Numbered from the stretch's first letter, positions 43,369 to 52,750 are shown. The stretch is 64,000 bases of DNA from Prevotella sp. (GCA_017477435.1 JAFUVV010000024.1:1-64000); one strand, 5' to 3'. Program-made: numbers and translations. Notes: generated by a model not told the origin, from the sequence alone.

Positions 43369-43617
43369 TACGGCGACAAGCTATGGCAACCCGAGGCTGG
43401 CGACAACCCGCGCGAGTGGAAGCGCAAGAAGAACAAGCGCAGCCACAAGGACACCGACGCGCGCTGGACGAAGAAACGCGGCGAGACGTTTTTCGGCTAC
43501 AAGAACCACACCAACGTGGCGCTGACAAACCTAACTTACAATATGTGCCGTTTCACACAGATAGTGCGCCTGCATGCCGATTGGATTAAGCCGCGCAATA
43601 CTGTCACTATGGGATAA
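43369..43617 (+). pseudogene. IS5-family transposase remnant with internal deletion
   Basis: One uninterrupted frame reads YGDKLWQPEAGDNPREW, then KDTDARWTKKRGETFFGYKNH (the IS5 DDE-domain signature), then jumps directly to LTNLTYNMCRFTQIVRLHA (the C-terminal end of such transposases) and stops at 43615-43617. The roughly 100 residues expected between the NHTNV and ALTNL blocks are missing without a frame shift. No start, no terminal inverted repeats and no full copy are seen, so it is a relic. Confidence 0.75.
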
Positions 43618-43684
43618 CCATGTCCATATGTATTAATAGATGTTAAAAAATAGAGGGGGTGAATAGTATTTGAGCTAAATACTG

Positions 43685-43692
43685 TAACTTTG
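43685..43692 (+). promoter_or_regulatory. -7 promoter box of the secreted protein at 43802
   Basis: TAACTTTG, 109 bases before the ATG. The leader contains no obvious ORF. Confidence 0.6.
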
Positions 43693-43801
43693 CGACAGTA
43701 ATAAATGAGTTGCGACAAGAGTTAAAAGGGTTCTGACTCTTACTGCGACCCCCAAAATGAATTTATAGAACCCATCTTCACTCATTAAAATCATAGCGCT
43801 T

Positions 43802-46030
43802 ATGAAAAAGAAATTCTACTCACTGCTTCTTGCCGCAATGGCAATGATGCCGCTGACTGCTTCAGCGCAAGCATGGAACACCTCGCTTGCCGACATCGCA
43901 ATCAGCCACCAGCACGCTGATGGCACAGTGTCGTACGAATTGCCATCGCAAGCACCCATGCTTCAAGGTGAAACTGCCACCGAGATAACCTTGAATCTTG
44001 TTTACGACAAAGACAGTCTTGGCGCTGATGGCGCCGCTGCCATTGCCGCACAATCGTTCACACTGCTCAATGAGGGCGCCACCAAGTATTTCGGACGTCT
44101 CTCGACCACCGACAAGAGCCTTGTGACGTTTTCCAACGTACCTGCTGGTGAATACATTCTCTACATCCAGTGGCACATCAACGATGACGGCTACTCATGG
44201 CGCCACTTTGACGGCGTGCGTGACATCGTGATCATTAAAGAGGGTGTTGTGGTTGACGGCAACTTCAGCATGACTCACGACATCGCCGAGGCCAAGAACC
44301 GTGTACACTTCGGCCGCATCCTGCCTAACGGCGAGGTTCCCAACCCGGGATGCGTCACTGTGGTTGACGGTGTGAGCAGCTACGACGGCAACGAGAATGT
44401 CTACAGCGAGTCCTACTTCCGTGGACTGTATATGAAAAACCGCTCCAGCTTTATCTCGATCAACACGTTGGCAACCTACCGCGGACCACAAATCATCACC
44501 TCGCGTGGCGTGACCACGGTGAGCGACATGTCGAACAGCATCGACCTCTATATCAACGATGTGAGCGAGAACATCGAAATCTACAACGTGTATCGCGCTT
44601 TCTGGGGCGAGAACCTCGACCAGGTGTATATCACCTATGACATCAAGGACGGCATCAACGGCGACATCGACGCACAAGCCGTTGCCGACTTTACATCGCA
44701 CATCGACCTGTTCCAACCCACCCCGCGCGGTGCCGAAAGCACGGAGCACTCCTCTGGCTCGCTCATCACGATGCTCAAGGGCAGCACTTCACAGTTGTCA
44801 ACACTGGTGAACTTCCCCAACGTCCTTCCTGAAACGAGCGGCAACTACGCCATGACGAGCTATTTCACCCCCTACACCACCGATGGACCTGGCGAAACCG
44901 ATTTGTGGTCGCTCTTCAGCGGTGTGTATAACGAGTTGGTCACTTCGAAGTCCACCATCATGGGCACGCAGTACACTTACGCCAACACCATCGCGCCGGT
45001 AATTCGTTTCGATGAAGATGGCAACCACTATCACAACTATGGTATCCCCATTTCTAACAACTTGATTTACGACTCCACCAGAGTCGCTAATTCATTTGTG
45101 GCAAATCCTCATTTCGAATTCGTTGCCGACGAGAGTCAGCCAGTGTGCCTCAACGCGGGTTGCCCGATTTTGACCGTCCAGTCAATGAACAATGTCAACA
45201 ACTTCGGCAAGCGCTTCGCCTTCACTACCTTCAGCATGGGACGTTACGGCGAATACCGCCAACTGGACAACGACAACCTGGAGGTGAGCATCAAGTATAA
45301 TGGCGAAGAGGTCTGCTCGAGCTATGCCGACATGAGTTCGTTCTTCAACACCTTCAACAGGGCAGGCAATCCCGACGGCATCATCAACACCACATTCACC
45401 AACAACAATGTGATTGTTGATGGCATCGAAGGCAAAAACGTGTGCAAATTTGAGTTTGACCAGACCAAGGAAGACTGGACATCGCCCACACTCACCCAAC
45501 TGCGCTTTTTGGATACTGAAGGCAATATCACCGACCGCTTCACCAATGCCAGCGATGGCAAGGTGGAACTCACGGGTGCTGATTTCAACTATGGACTGAT
45601 GAGCACGGGATTGTATGCTTACAACTGCAGGCCGGTAACCATGGAGCTTTATTACACGCCCAATGGTGGCGAAGCTTGGATTGAGCTTCCTGTTGTCGAG
45701 AATGAAGACCTTTACTTCTATCCTGCATTCGGCCAACTGTTTGAGGGTGACCTCAGCGCTATCAACGAGGTGAGCGACAACAACTGGTATGACTTGAAGG
45801 TACGCCTTACCGACGAGACCGGCAACTGGCAGGAGCAAATCGTTTCGCCCGCTTTCAAAATCGACAATGTGGATACCAGTGTGGGTGTCCTGAACGCTGA
45901 CAAGGACATCACAAGCGTGAAGTACTACAACGTCGCTGGCATCGCTGCCAACACAGCATACGAAGGTGTGAACATCGTCATCACCAAGTATGCCGACGGC
46001 ACTCAGAAGGTCGCCAAAATCATGAAATAA
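43802..46030 (+). CDS. Secreted protein with sorting-like C-terminal tail, unknown
   Basis: 742 residues. Signal peptide MKKKFYSLLLAAMAMMPLTASAQA. Several beta-sandwich-like segments follow without a known catalytic motif. The last 50 residues (TSVKYYNVAGIAANTAYEGVNIV... KVAKIMK) resemble the type A sorting tail that directs proteins through the type IX system. Flanked by the IS remnant and a long AT-rich gap. Base usage looks somewhat less GC-rich than in the adjacent carriers, but this was not measured. Its function is not assigned. Confidence 0.72.
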   Translation: MKKKFYSLLLAAMAMMPLTASAQAWNTSLADIAISHQHADGTVSYELPSQAPMLQGETATEITLNLVYDKDSLGADGAAAIAAQSFTLLNEGATKYFGRLSTTDKSLVTFSNVPAGEYILYIQWHINDDGYSWRHFDGVRDIVIIKEGVVVDGNFSMTHDIAEAKNRVHFGRILPNGEVPNPGCVTVVDGVSSYDGNENVYSESYFRGLYMKNRSSFISINTLATYRGPQIITSRGVTTVSDMSNSIDLYINDVSENIEIYNVYRAFWGENLDQVYITYDIKDGINGDIDAQAVADFTSHIDLFQPTPRGAESTEHSSGSLITMLKGSTSQLSTLVNFPNVLPETSGNYAMTSYFTPYTTDGPGETDLWSLFSGVYNELVTSKSTIMGTQYTYANTIAPVIRFDEDGNHYHNYGIPISNNLIYDSTRVANSFVANPHFEFVADESQPVCLNAGCPILTVQSMNNVNNFGKRFAFTTFSMGRYGEYRQLDNDNLEVSIKYNGEEVCSSYADMSSFFNTFNRAGNPDGIINTTFTNNNVIVDGIEGKNVCKFEFDQTKEDWTSPTLTQLRFLDTEGNITDRFTNASDGKVELTGADFNYGLMSTGLYAYNCRPVTMELYYTPNGGEAWIELPVVENEDLYFYPAFGQLFEGDLSAINEVSDNNWYDLKVRLTDETGNWQEQIVSPAFKIDNVDTSVGVLNADKDITSVKYYNVAGIAANTAYEGVNIVITKYADGTQKVAKIMK

Positions 46031-46052
46031 TTGTCATTGGCAACCAAACGCA

Positions 46053-46088
46053 GCAAGCCATCTGACAGCATCTGGTCAGATGGCTTGC
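46053..46088 (+). terminator. Terminator after the secreted protein
   Basis: GCAAGCCATCTGAC (46053-46066) pairs perfectly with GTCAGATGGCTTGC (46075-46088). The following bases are TTCATTTC. Confidence 0.8.
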
Positions 46089-46376
46089 TTCATTTCAGGG
46101 ATGAATCTCAAACGGATGCTTACGGAGGGGGCATGTGGTCGAACGCGCGAAGGACTCGAAAATGAAAAACTTTTTCGGGATGGCCATTCGCGTGTCAATA
46201 CTTAATCTCATTGAAATTGAGGATGTTATATGGCATAAGCCTTTATTCAATCTTTTCGGCAACATTGAGGTCAAGGGTACGACAACTATATCCGATTAGA
46301 CCAAAACCATTAAGAGGTACGAATGATTGTTCCAAATTTGTCTATGTTTTGTTACAAGTTTTTTTAAAAAAAAATT
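46089..46376. other. Intergenic stretch with no recognisable content
   Basis: About 290 bases of mixed composition with no convincing ORF, repeat or RNA. Any short ORF here lacks a promoter and homology. Confidence 0.4.
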
Positions 46377-46377
46377 T

Positions 46378-46516
46378 GTTTTTATTTTGTTCTGTCTTCG
46401 GTTTGCATTAACTTTTTTACCTGACGGCTAAAGAAGTTAAGCTGCACCTCAACATAATAAAAAATAAAAAACTTTCGTTTTTATTTTGTTCTGTCTTCGG
46501 TTTGCACTAACTTTGC
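46378..46516 (+). promoter_or_regulatory. Duplicated promoter region before glyS
   Basis: A block reading GTTTTTATTTTGTTCTGTC...TTTGCAxTAACTTT occurs at 46378-46416 and again at 46477-46516, 99 bases apart. The second copy has a full -7 box TAACTTTG (46508-46515) and a TTTTG about 19 bases upstream. The first copy ends TAACTTTT. Confidence 0.75.
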
Positions 46517-46604
46517 ATCTTGAAATAATATGCCCTGATACGAGGGCTGAGGTAAGAAGAATATCAAAACAATTAATACGACATCAAAAACATTAGCAGG
46601 AAAA

Positions 46605-48146
46605 ATGGCACAGGAAGATGTTTTCAAAAAGATTGTAAGTCATTGTAAAGAGTATGGTTTCGTGTTCCCGAGTAGTGATATCTACGACGGTCTGGCTGCA
46701 GTGTACGACTACGGGCAGAACGGTGTGGAACTGAAGAACAACATAAAGGAGTACTGGTGGAAGTCGATGGTTCTTCTCCACGAGAACATCGTGGGCCTCG
46801 ACAGCGCCATCTTCATGCACCCCACCATCTGGAAGGCCTCGGGCCACGTGGATGCGTTCAACGATCCCCTTATCGACAACCGCGACTCGAAGAAGCGCTA
46901 TCGCGCCGATGTGCTGATAGAAGACCAGATTGCGAAGTACGACGAGAAGATTGAGAAGGAAGTCGAGAAGGCCCGCAAGCGTTTCGGCGAGGCGTTTAAT
47001 GAAGAGCAGTATCTGGCCACCTCGCCCCGTGTGGCAGAGACGAAGGCAAAGCGCGACAAGCTCCACGAGCGCTACACCGAAGCGATGCAAGGACCCGACC
47101 TGGCCGAGCTGAAGCAGATCATCATCGACGAGGAAATCGTCGACCCCATCAGCGGTACTAAGAACTGGACCGATGTGCGCCAGTTCAACCTCATGTTCTC
47201 AACTGAGATGGGTTCTGTCAGCGATGCTGCAAACAAGATTTACCTGCGTCCTGAGACGGCTCAGGGCATCTTCGTCAACTACCTGAACGTTCAGAAGACG
47301 GGCCGCATGAAGATTCCTTTCGGCATTGCACAGATAGGCAAGGCGTTCCGCAACGAGATCGTAGCACGCCAGTTCATCTTCCGCATGCGTGAATTTGAGC
47401 AGATGGAGATGCAGTTCTTCGTCACCCCCGGCACCGAGCTGGAGTGGTTTGAGAAGTGGAAACAGACGCGCATGGCATGGCACCAAGCCCTCGGATTCGG
47501 AGCAGAGAACTATCGTTTCCACGATCATGAGAAGCTTGCCCACTATGCCAACGCCGCCTCAGACATCGAGTTCCGCATGCCATTCGGATTCAAGGAGGTG
47601 GAAGGCATCCACAGTCGCACCAACTTCGACCTTTCACAGCATGAGAAATACAGCGGGCGACAGATAAAATACTTCGACCCGCAGACCAACGAAAGCTACA
47701 CTCCGTACGTGATAGAGACATCGATCGGCGTAGACCGCATGTTCCTCTCGGTGATGTGCCACGCCTACACCGAAGAGAAGCTCGACAATGGCGAGACACG
47801 CGTCGTGCTGAAGCTACCCGCTGCCCTGGCCCCCGTGAAGCTCGCAGTGATGCCACTCGTGAAGAAAGACGGACTGCCAGAGAAGGCCCGGGAGATCGTA
47901 GACGACCTGAAGTTCCACTTCAACTGCCACTACGACGAAAAAGACTCCATCGGCAAACGCTATCGCCGCCAAGACGCAATCGGCACACCATACTGCATCA
48001 CCATCGACCACGATACACTCAACGACCAGAAAGTGACACTCCGATTCCGCGATACAATGCAGCAAGAGAGAGTCGACATCTCACAGCTCCGCAGCATCAT
48101 CGAAGACAAGGTGAGCATACCAAGCCTGCTGAAGAAACTCATGTAG
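46605..48146 (+). CDS. glyS: Glycyl-tRNA synthetase, single-chain type
   Basis: Charges tRNA-Gly; homodimeric class II enzyme of the eukaryote/archaea-like type. 513 residues. N-terminal MAQEDVFKKIVSHCKEYGFVFPSSDIYDGLAAVYDYG is typical, motif 2 appears in RNEIVARQFIFRMREFEQMEMQFFV, and motif 3 lies in IETSIGVDRMFLSVM. The insertion domain and C-terminal anticodon domain are also present. The next gene starts 25 bases downstream. Confidence 0.95.
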   Translation: MAQEDVFKKIVSHCKEYGFVFPSSDIYDGLAAVYDYGQNGVELKNNIKEYWWKSMVLLHENIVGLDSAIFMHPTIWKASGHVDAFNDPLIDNRDSKKRYRADVLIEDQIAKYDEKIEKEVEKARKRFGEAFNEEQYLATSPRVAETKAKRDKLHERYTEAMQGPDLAELKQIIIDEEIVDPISGTKNWTDVRQFNLMFSTEMGSVSDAANKIYLRPETAQGIFVNYLNVQKTGRMKIPFGIAQIGKAFRNEIVARQFIFRMREFEQMEMQFFVTPGTELEWFEKWKQTRMAWHQALGFGAENYRFHDHEKLAHYANAASDIEFRMPFGFKEVEGIHSRTNFDLSQHEKYSGRQIKYFDPQTNESYTPYVIETSIGVDRMFLSVMCHAYTEEKLDNGETRVVLKLPAALAPVKLAVMPLVKKDGLPEKAREIVDDLKFHFNCHYDEKDSIGKRYRRQDAIGTPYCITIDHDTLNDQKVTLRFRDTMQQERVDISQLRSIIEDKVSIPSLLKKLM

Positions 48147-48171
48147 AATAATTCATAATAAAGAATGCATA

Positions 48172-48912
48172 ATGCATAACAACCGTTTCATACAACATCA
48201 GCCGCATGCCCGGCAAAAGGACAAGTCTTCTTCACTCCCCTCGCCAAGGAGAGGCTGGAGATGGGCTTCCTCTCTTGTTCTTACATTCTTCATCCTCCAT
48301 TCTTCACTCTTCATCCTCACCTCATGCAGCGAGACAGAAGAAGAGAGCGAGTTTGCCAACTGGAAAGACAAGAACGAGGCCTATTTCAAGGATGTCTACA
48401 CCAATGCCGTGTCGCGTCAGGCAGCCGGCGACGGCAGTTGGATGACGCTGCGCAACTGGTCGCTCGGCGAAGACAACGCCGACTTCCATGCCGAAATCGA
48501 CGACCATATCGTCGTCCACGTGCTCAGCAGCAGCGGAAGCACATCGCCCAGCCCGATGTATACCGACACTTCGCGTGTGGTGTACGAAGGCCGACTCATC
48601 CCCTCACCGTCATACTCGTCGGGCTATGTCTTCCAGAAGACATTCGAAGGCGAGTATAACCCCGCCACTGCCGTAGCCGCAAAGCTCGGAGTGCAGGAAG
48701 TGAAGGACGGCTTCGCCACGGCACTGCAACACATGAAAGTTGGCGACCGCTGGCAAGTATACATCCCCTATAAACTGGGATACGAAGACAAAGCCGAAGG
48801 CTCGATACCAGCCTATTCGACGCTGATCTACGACATGACCCTCGTCAGTTACTACCATCCCGGAAAGAAAACGTCGGTGACCAAGGCCCAACGAAAGACA
48901 TCGAAGCCATAG
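48172..48912 (+). CDS. FKBP-type peptidyl-prolyl isomerase lipoprotein
   Basis: 246 residues. N-terminal signal residues 1-52 end in the lipobox ILTSC. The FKBP core is C-terminal: VKDGFATALQHMKVGDRWQVYIPYKLGYED and IPAYSTLIYDMTLVSY. Acts on prolyl peptide bonds in the envelope. The signal contains the GC repeat, read as LPSPRRGWRWA, then SSLFILTSC much as in the S41 peptidase at 34270. The start ATG lies in a TAATGCATAA word repeat and no other Met precedes the domain. It overlaps no neighbour; the MATE gene starts 6 bases downstream. Confidence 0.88.
   Translation: MHNNRFIQHQPHARQKDKSSSLPSPRRGWRWASSLVLTFFILHSSLFILTSCSETEEESEFANWKDKNEAYFKDVYTNAVSRQAAGDGSWMTLRNWSLGEDNADFHAEIDDHIVVHVLSSSGSTSPSPMYTDTSRVVYEGRLIPSPSYSSGYVFQKTFEGEYNPATAVAAKLGVQEVKDGFATALQHMKVGDRWQVYIPYKLGYEDKAEGSIPAYSTLIYDMTLVSYYHPGKKTSVTKAQRKTSKP
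48233..48267. repeat. GC-rich palindromic repeat inside a coding sequence, copy 3
   Basis: CTCCCCTCGCC-AAGGAGAGG then CTGGAGATGGGCT. In frame it encodes LPSPRRGWRWA of the FKBP signal peptide. Confidence 0.8.
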
Positions 48913-48918
48913 CCGCAG

Positions 48919-50301
48919 ATGACTCTCTCCGCAAAGAGTAGCGACCTCCTGCTCGAGAAGATACGCCAGGGAGCGTCACTCTCAAGCCGTGAAAAGCTCA
49001 ACCTGATCATCGGGTTGAGCATTCCTTCTATATTGGCCCAGATCACCAGCGTGCTGATGTTCTTCATCGACGCCTCCATGGTGGGCCACCTCGGAGCAGA
49101 GGCATCGGCGTCGATAGGCATCGTAGAGACATCGACGTGGCTCTTCGGCAGCATGACCACCGCCGCGTCGATGGGATTCTCCGTACAAGTGGCCCACTTC
49201 ATCGGTGCCAACGACTTCCAGCGAGCCCGCGACGTGTTCCGGCATGCACTCATCGCCACCACCATCCTAAGCCTCATACTCCTCGTCATCGGCGTGGCAA
49301 TCGCGTTCCCGCTACCTTACTGGCTCGGTGGAGGCGACGACATCGCCCGCGACGCATCGCTCTATTTCCTCATCTTCGCACTCACCGGGCCCTTCTTCCA
49401 GCTTGCCAACCTCTCAGGAGCAATGCTCAAATGCTCAGGAAACATGCGCATACCCAGCATTATGAGCGTGATGATGTGCGTGCTCGACGTCGTGTTCAAC
49501 TTCTTCTTCATCTATATCATCGGCTGGGGAGTAGTCGGTGCCGCCATCGGAACATCGTTGGCAATCATCATAAGCGCCCTCGGTCAAGCCTACTTTGCCA
49601 TCGTCCGCAGCCCGATGCTGGCCTTGCGGCAAGACCATACACCCTTCCGTTGGAACCCCGCCTATATCCACAACGCCGCCAAGATCGGCGCCCCGATGGC
49701 ACTGCAGTCGGTGCTCATGGGCGGCGCACAGATTGTCGGCACACGCATCGTGGCACCATTGGGCAACGTGTCGATAGCTGCCAACTCATTCGCCATCACC
49801 GTCGAGAGCCTCTGCTACATGCCCGGCTACGGCATCGGCGACGCCGCCACCACGCTCGTAGGGCAGAGCCGAGGAGCACGACGCTTCGACATTTGCCGCT
49901 CCTTCGCATGGATGACCATCGGAGTGGCTATGCTCGTGATGGCATTCATGGGCATGCTCATGTTCATTTTCGCCCCAGAACTCATGGCCATCCTCACCCC
50001 CGTGGCCGAGATAAAAGACCTCGGAGCCCTCGTGCTCCGCATAGAAGCCTTCGCCGAACCAATGTTCGCCGCAGCCATAGTGTCCTACAGTATCTGTGTG
50101 GGAGCAGGCGACACGCTGCGCCCAGCAATGCTCAATCTCTTCTCAATGTGGTGCGTGCGACTCACACTCGCCGCAGTCCTCGCCCGCGACTACGGACTCA
50201 AGGGCGTGTGGATAGCAATGGCCGTCGAGCTGACATGCCGAGGTACACTCTTCCTCATACGCATCTGGCGAGGAAACTGGATGAAAAAAGTATTACAATA
50301 A
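48919..50301 (+). CDS. MATE-family efflux transporter
   Basis: 460 residues, about 12 membrane segments in two halves. Family-typical start: LIIGLSIPSILAQITSVLMFFIDASMVGHLGAEA, and second-half PMALQSVLMGGAQIVGTRIVAPLG and NSFAITVESLCYMPGYGIGDAATTLVGQ. It exports cationic compounds using a sodium or proton gradient. It starts 6 bases after the FKBP gene, so the two are likely co-transcribed from glyS. Confidence 0.92.
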   Translation: MTLSAKSSDLLLEKIRQGASLSSREKLNLIIGLSIPSILAQITSVLMFFIDASMVGHLGAEASASIGIVETSTWLFGSMTTAASMGFSVQVAHFIGANDFQRARDVFRHALIATTILSLILLVIGVAIAFPLPYWLGGGDDIARDASLYFLIFALTGPFFQLANLSGAMLKCSGNMRIPSIMSVMMCVLDVVFNFFFIYIIGWGVVGAAIGTSLAIIISALGQAYFAIVRSPMLALRQDHTPFRWNPAYIHNAAKIGAPMALQSVLMGGAQIVGTRIVAPLGNVSIAANSFAITVESLCYMPGYGIGDAATTLVGQSRGARRFDICRSFAWMTIGVAMLVMAFMGMLMFIFAPELMAILTPVAEIKDLGALVLRIEAFAEPMFAAAIVSYSICVGAGDTLRPAMLNLFSMWCVRLTLAAVLARDYGLKGVWIAMAVELTCRGTLFLIRIWRGNWMKKVLQ

Positions 50302-50325
50302 TATTAAAAATTGAAGTTTCGGAAG

Positions 50326-50460
50326 TTGTAGTTAGCGGGAGTTAACGGGAGTTAGCTCACTGCGCTCGCTGAAGTTAACGGACAATAGACTTGCATATGT
50401 CTGCTAACTCCCGTGGTCGAAGACCACTAACTACCGATAACTCCCGTTAACTCCAAAAGT
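50326..50460. repeat. GTTAACGGGAGTTAGC inverted word repeats
   Basis: GGAGTTAACGGGAGTTAGC on the left faces GCTAACTCCCG and ATAACTCCCGTTAACTCC on the right, giving a large imperfect hairpin. It fills much of the gap between the MATE gene and the next promoter, perhaps acting as terminator. Confidence 0.6.
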
Positions 50461-50523
50461 TGAGTACCTACGAAACTTAAGTTAAAAACATATAATTTAT
50501 TTGCTCCTTATATATAAATACTC

Positions 50524-50531
50524 TATTTTTG
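50524..50531 (+). promoter_or_regulatory. -7 promoter box of the second small-protein/beta-helix pair
   Basis: TATTTTTG, 30 bases before the ATG at 50561. Confidence 0.6.
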
Positions 50532-50560
50532 TAGGCAAAACGATACAAATATAATAGAAT

Positions 50561-50962
50561 ATGAAGCGATTATTACTATCCATCACGCTTTCGCTCGCAG
50601 CCATTATGAATGTCAGTGCCGGCGATTACGACTATCTCATCTTCACACAGAAGAACAACCCCGCCCAAGCCGTCACCGCCATCGGCACCACTATCACCTT
50701 CACCGACGGAAACATGAAGGTGGTCTCCGGTGGCGAGACAGTCACCATCCCCCTCGCCGACGTCAGCGAGATGTATTTCTCCTCCACGTCGGGAATCGAC
50801 GAAAAGAGCCTCGCCCCTGCCGACGGCACCATCACCGTCTACACACCCTCGGGGCAGCACGTGGCAACATATCAGAATGCCGACGACCTCTCCTCGCAGC
50901 TGAAGAAAGGCATATACGTAATACGACAGAATGGTGAAACCCGTAAAATTGCAGTAAGATGA
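50561..50962 (+). CDS. Small secreted protein with sorting-like tail (paralogue)
   Basis: 133 residues. Signal peptide MKRLLLSITLSLAAIMNVSAG. Body reads ITFTDGNMKVVSGGETVTIPLADVSEMYFSSTSGID; tail ends GIYVIRQNGETRKIAVR. It aligns along its whole length with the protein at 21773-22180 and again overlaps the beta-helix gene by four bases, so the pair was duplicated as a unit. Confidence 0.75.
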   Translation: MKRLLLSITLSLAAIMNVSAGDYDYLIFTQKNNPAQAVTAIGTTITFTDGNMKVVSGGETVTIPLADVSEMYFSSTSGIDEKSLAPADGTITVYTPSGQHVATYQNADDLSSQLKKGIYVIRQNGETRKIAVR

Positions 50963-52422
50963 TGAAAAAGACACTACCCCTCACCCTCATCCTCGCCCTC
51001 TGTGCCATCATTCCTTCTTCGGCACAGACCATGCGAGTGCGTACAGGTAACATCACCTACGCCCACGCTGCCTCGCAGACAGGCCACATGCCCTTCACCT
51101 CGTCGCAGACGCTTACCATCCAGGGCAAGGCATACACCATCGGCGACATCAGCGACATCACCGTCGATGCCACCACCGTGGCCGACGGCACCATCAGCGC
51201 CCACTACGACGGCGACGCCGCACAAGTGGTCGTGGCTGGAAACATCGCACAGTATGTCGACGTCAGAGTCGAAGGCGCACATGTCACGGTGCTACAGAGC
51301 GCAGAACTCGCCGACCCCATCACCTACACCCTCAGCGGTAGCTCACAGGCAGGATCGTTCTACATGGACGGCGACCTCAAGGGAGCACTCATCCTCGACA
51401 ACCTCTCACTTACCAACCCCGACAGCTCTGCCGTGAAGATTGAATGCGGCAAACTCCTCGACATCACACTCATCGGCAACAGCACCCTTGCCGACGCCGT
51501 CGACGGCACACACAAGGGATGCCTCTACCTGAACGGACACTCCGTGTGGACAGGTAGCGGTACGCTCACCCTTACGGGTAACACCAACCACGCACTCTTT
51601 GCCGACGAGTACATGCGCCTCGCCGACACGTTCACCGGCACCATCACCGTTGCCGATGCGAAGAGCGACGGCTTCCACGTCAATCAGTTCTACGAACAAC
51701 TCTCCGGCACAGTCAATATCACGTCGCAGGGCGACGGCATCGATGTCGGCATCACAGGTAAGCAGCGCACCGCCGACGGACAGTTCCTCTTCGATGGCGG
51801 CACACTAACCGTGACCACCTCGGGCATCGCTGCCAAGGCAATAAAGTGCGACTCGCTCATGACCATCACCGGGGGTACGCTCAGTGCCACAACCACAGGC
51901 AACGGAATGTATGACGAGACAGAGAAAGACATAAAAGTATCTACTGCTCTCAAGGCCGGCACAACGCTCACTATCAGCGGCGGCACAATCGCTGCCACCT
52001 CTACAGGCAGCGGAGCAAGAGGCATCTCGGCCGACACCGACGTGACCTTCTCGGGAGGCAATGTGACTGTCGTCACCACAGGATCGCCATACGTATACAG
52101 CTCGAGCGACAATAAGGCCAACGGCGTGAAGGCAGGCAACAACATTACCATAGCCGATGGTCGCGTCTTTGTAGCCGCCTCTGCCGACAGCGGTACAGCA
52201 TTCAAAGCCACCAAGCGACTGCTCGTCAACGGTGGTACACTCATGGCAATAGGAGCCAAGGAATCGGTGCCAGCCCTTGCCAGCACGCAGACCTACGAGC
52301 GCCACCTCGGCATTGAGGTCAAGGCAGGAGAAGCGCTCACGGTGGGTGGAGTGACATTCACAATACCTGCAATATATTCAAATAACGGAGCCTATATCCT
52401 CGTATCATCGCCTGAGATGTAA
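50959..52422 (+). CDS. Cthe_2159-like beta-helix protein (paralogue)
   Basis: 487 residues, signal peptide MMKKTLPLTLILALCAIIPSSAQ. The N-terminal NITYAHAAS...YTIGDISDITVDA matches the domain shared with the small partners. Beta-helix rungs follow (TLTISGGTIAA, VTFSGGNVTV, ITGGTLSAT). The Gly-rich insert and about 240 residues seen in the protein at 22177 are lacking. Ends LVSSPEM with no anchor. Probably extracellular polysaccharide-binding. Confidence 0.83.
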   Translation: MMKKTLPLTLILALCAIIPSSAQTMRVRTGNITYAHAASQTGHMPFTSSQTLTIQGKAYTIGDISDITVDATTVADGTISAHYDGDAAQVVVAGNIAQYVDVRVEGAHVTVLQSAELADPITYTLSGSSQAGSFYMDGDLKGALILDNLSLTNPDSSAVKIECGKLLDITLIGNSTLADAVDGTHKGCLYLNGHSVWTGSGTLTLTGNTNHALFADEYMRLADTFTGTITVADAKSDGFHVNQFYEQLSGTVNITSQGDGIDVGITGKQRTADGQFLFDGGTLTVTTSGIAAKAIKCDSLMTITGGTLSATTTGNGMYDETEKDIKVSTALKAGTTLTISGGTIAATSTGSGARGISADTDVTFSGGNVTVVTTGSPYVYSSSDNKANGVKAGNNITIADGRVFVAASADSGTAFKATKRLLVNGGTLMAIGAKESVPALASTQTYERHLGIEVKAGEALTVGGVTFTIPAIYSNNGAYILVSSPEM

Positions 52423-52423
52423 T

Positions 52424-52538
52424 CTTGAACGATAACGATAACGTTAACGAAAACGATAAACGAAAAACGTTAACGGAAACGCTTACGATAATGTTAACGT
52501 TGACGAAATCCCCCTTCGGGGGACCACTGGGGGCTCAC
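52424..52538. repeat. AACGATAACG word repeat plus palindrome
   Basis: A run of AACGATAACGTTAACG words (52424-52506) leads into AATCCCCCTTCGGGGGACC and CACTGGGGGCTCAC. The same combination occurs inside the response-regulator gene at 25084-25165. Confidence 0.6.
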
Positions 52539-52560
52539 GATAAACGAATAGACTATAGCA

Positions 52561-52601
52561 TCGGCGTCGCTGCCACAAGCAGGCAGCGGCGCCGATTTTT
52601 T
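52561..52601 (+). terminator. Terminator after the beta-helix paralogue
   Basis: TCGGCGTCGCTGCC (52561-52574) pairs with GGCAGCGGCGCCGA (52582-52595; one mismatch) followed by T6. Confidence 0.88.
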
Positions 52602-52613
52602 CGTCTGACACAA

Positions 52614-52696
52614 GTACATGGCTTTTGTACTCCGAGTACATGGGCTTTGTACTCCGAGTACATGACTCTTGTACTGCGAGTACATGGCTCTTGTAC
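52614..52696. repeat. 22-bp palindromic array, GTAC type, four units
   Basis: First arms GTAC at 52614, 52636, 52658, 52680; second arms at 52627, 52649, 52671, 52693. Exact 22-base period; two units have the centre TGGGCTT or TGGCTTT. Lies between two terminators of convergent genes. Confidence 0.92.
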
Positions 52697-52750
52697 TGTG
52701 GCCGGAATAGTAGGTTGCGCGCGTTATATGGTGTGTGCGTGCGAAGAAAG

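Noticed and set aside
43802..46030. Secreted protein as part of a mobile element with the IS5 remnant
   Set aside because: No terminal repeats, target duplication or linked mobility gene; adjacency alone is weak.
46211..46411. 66-residue frame before glyS
   Set aside because: Overlaps the duplicated promoter block, no promoter of its own, ends in Phe/Leu from AT-rich DNA.
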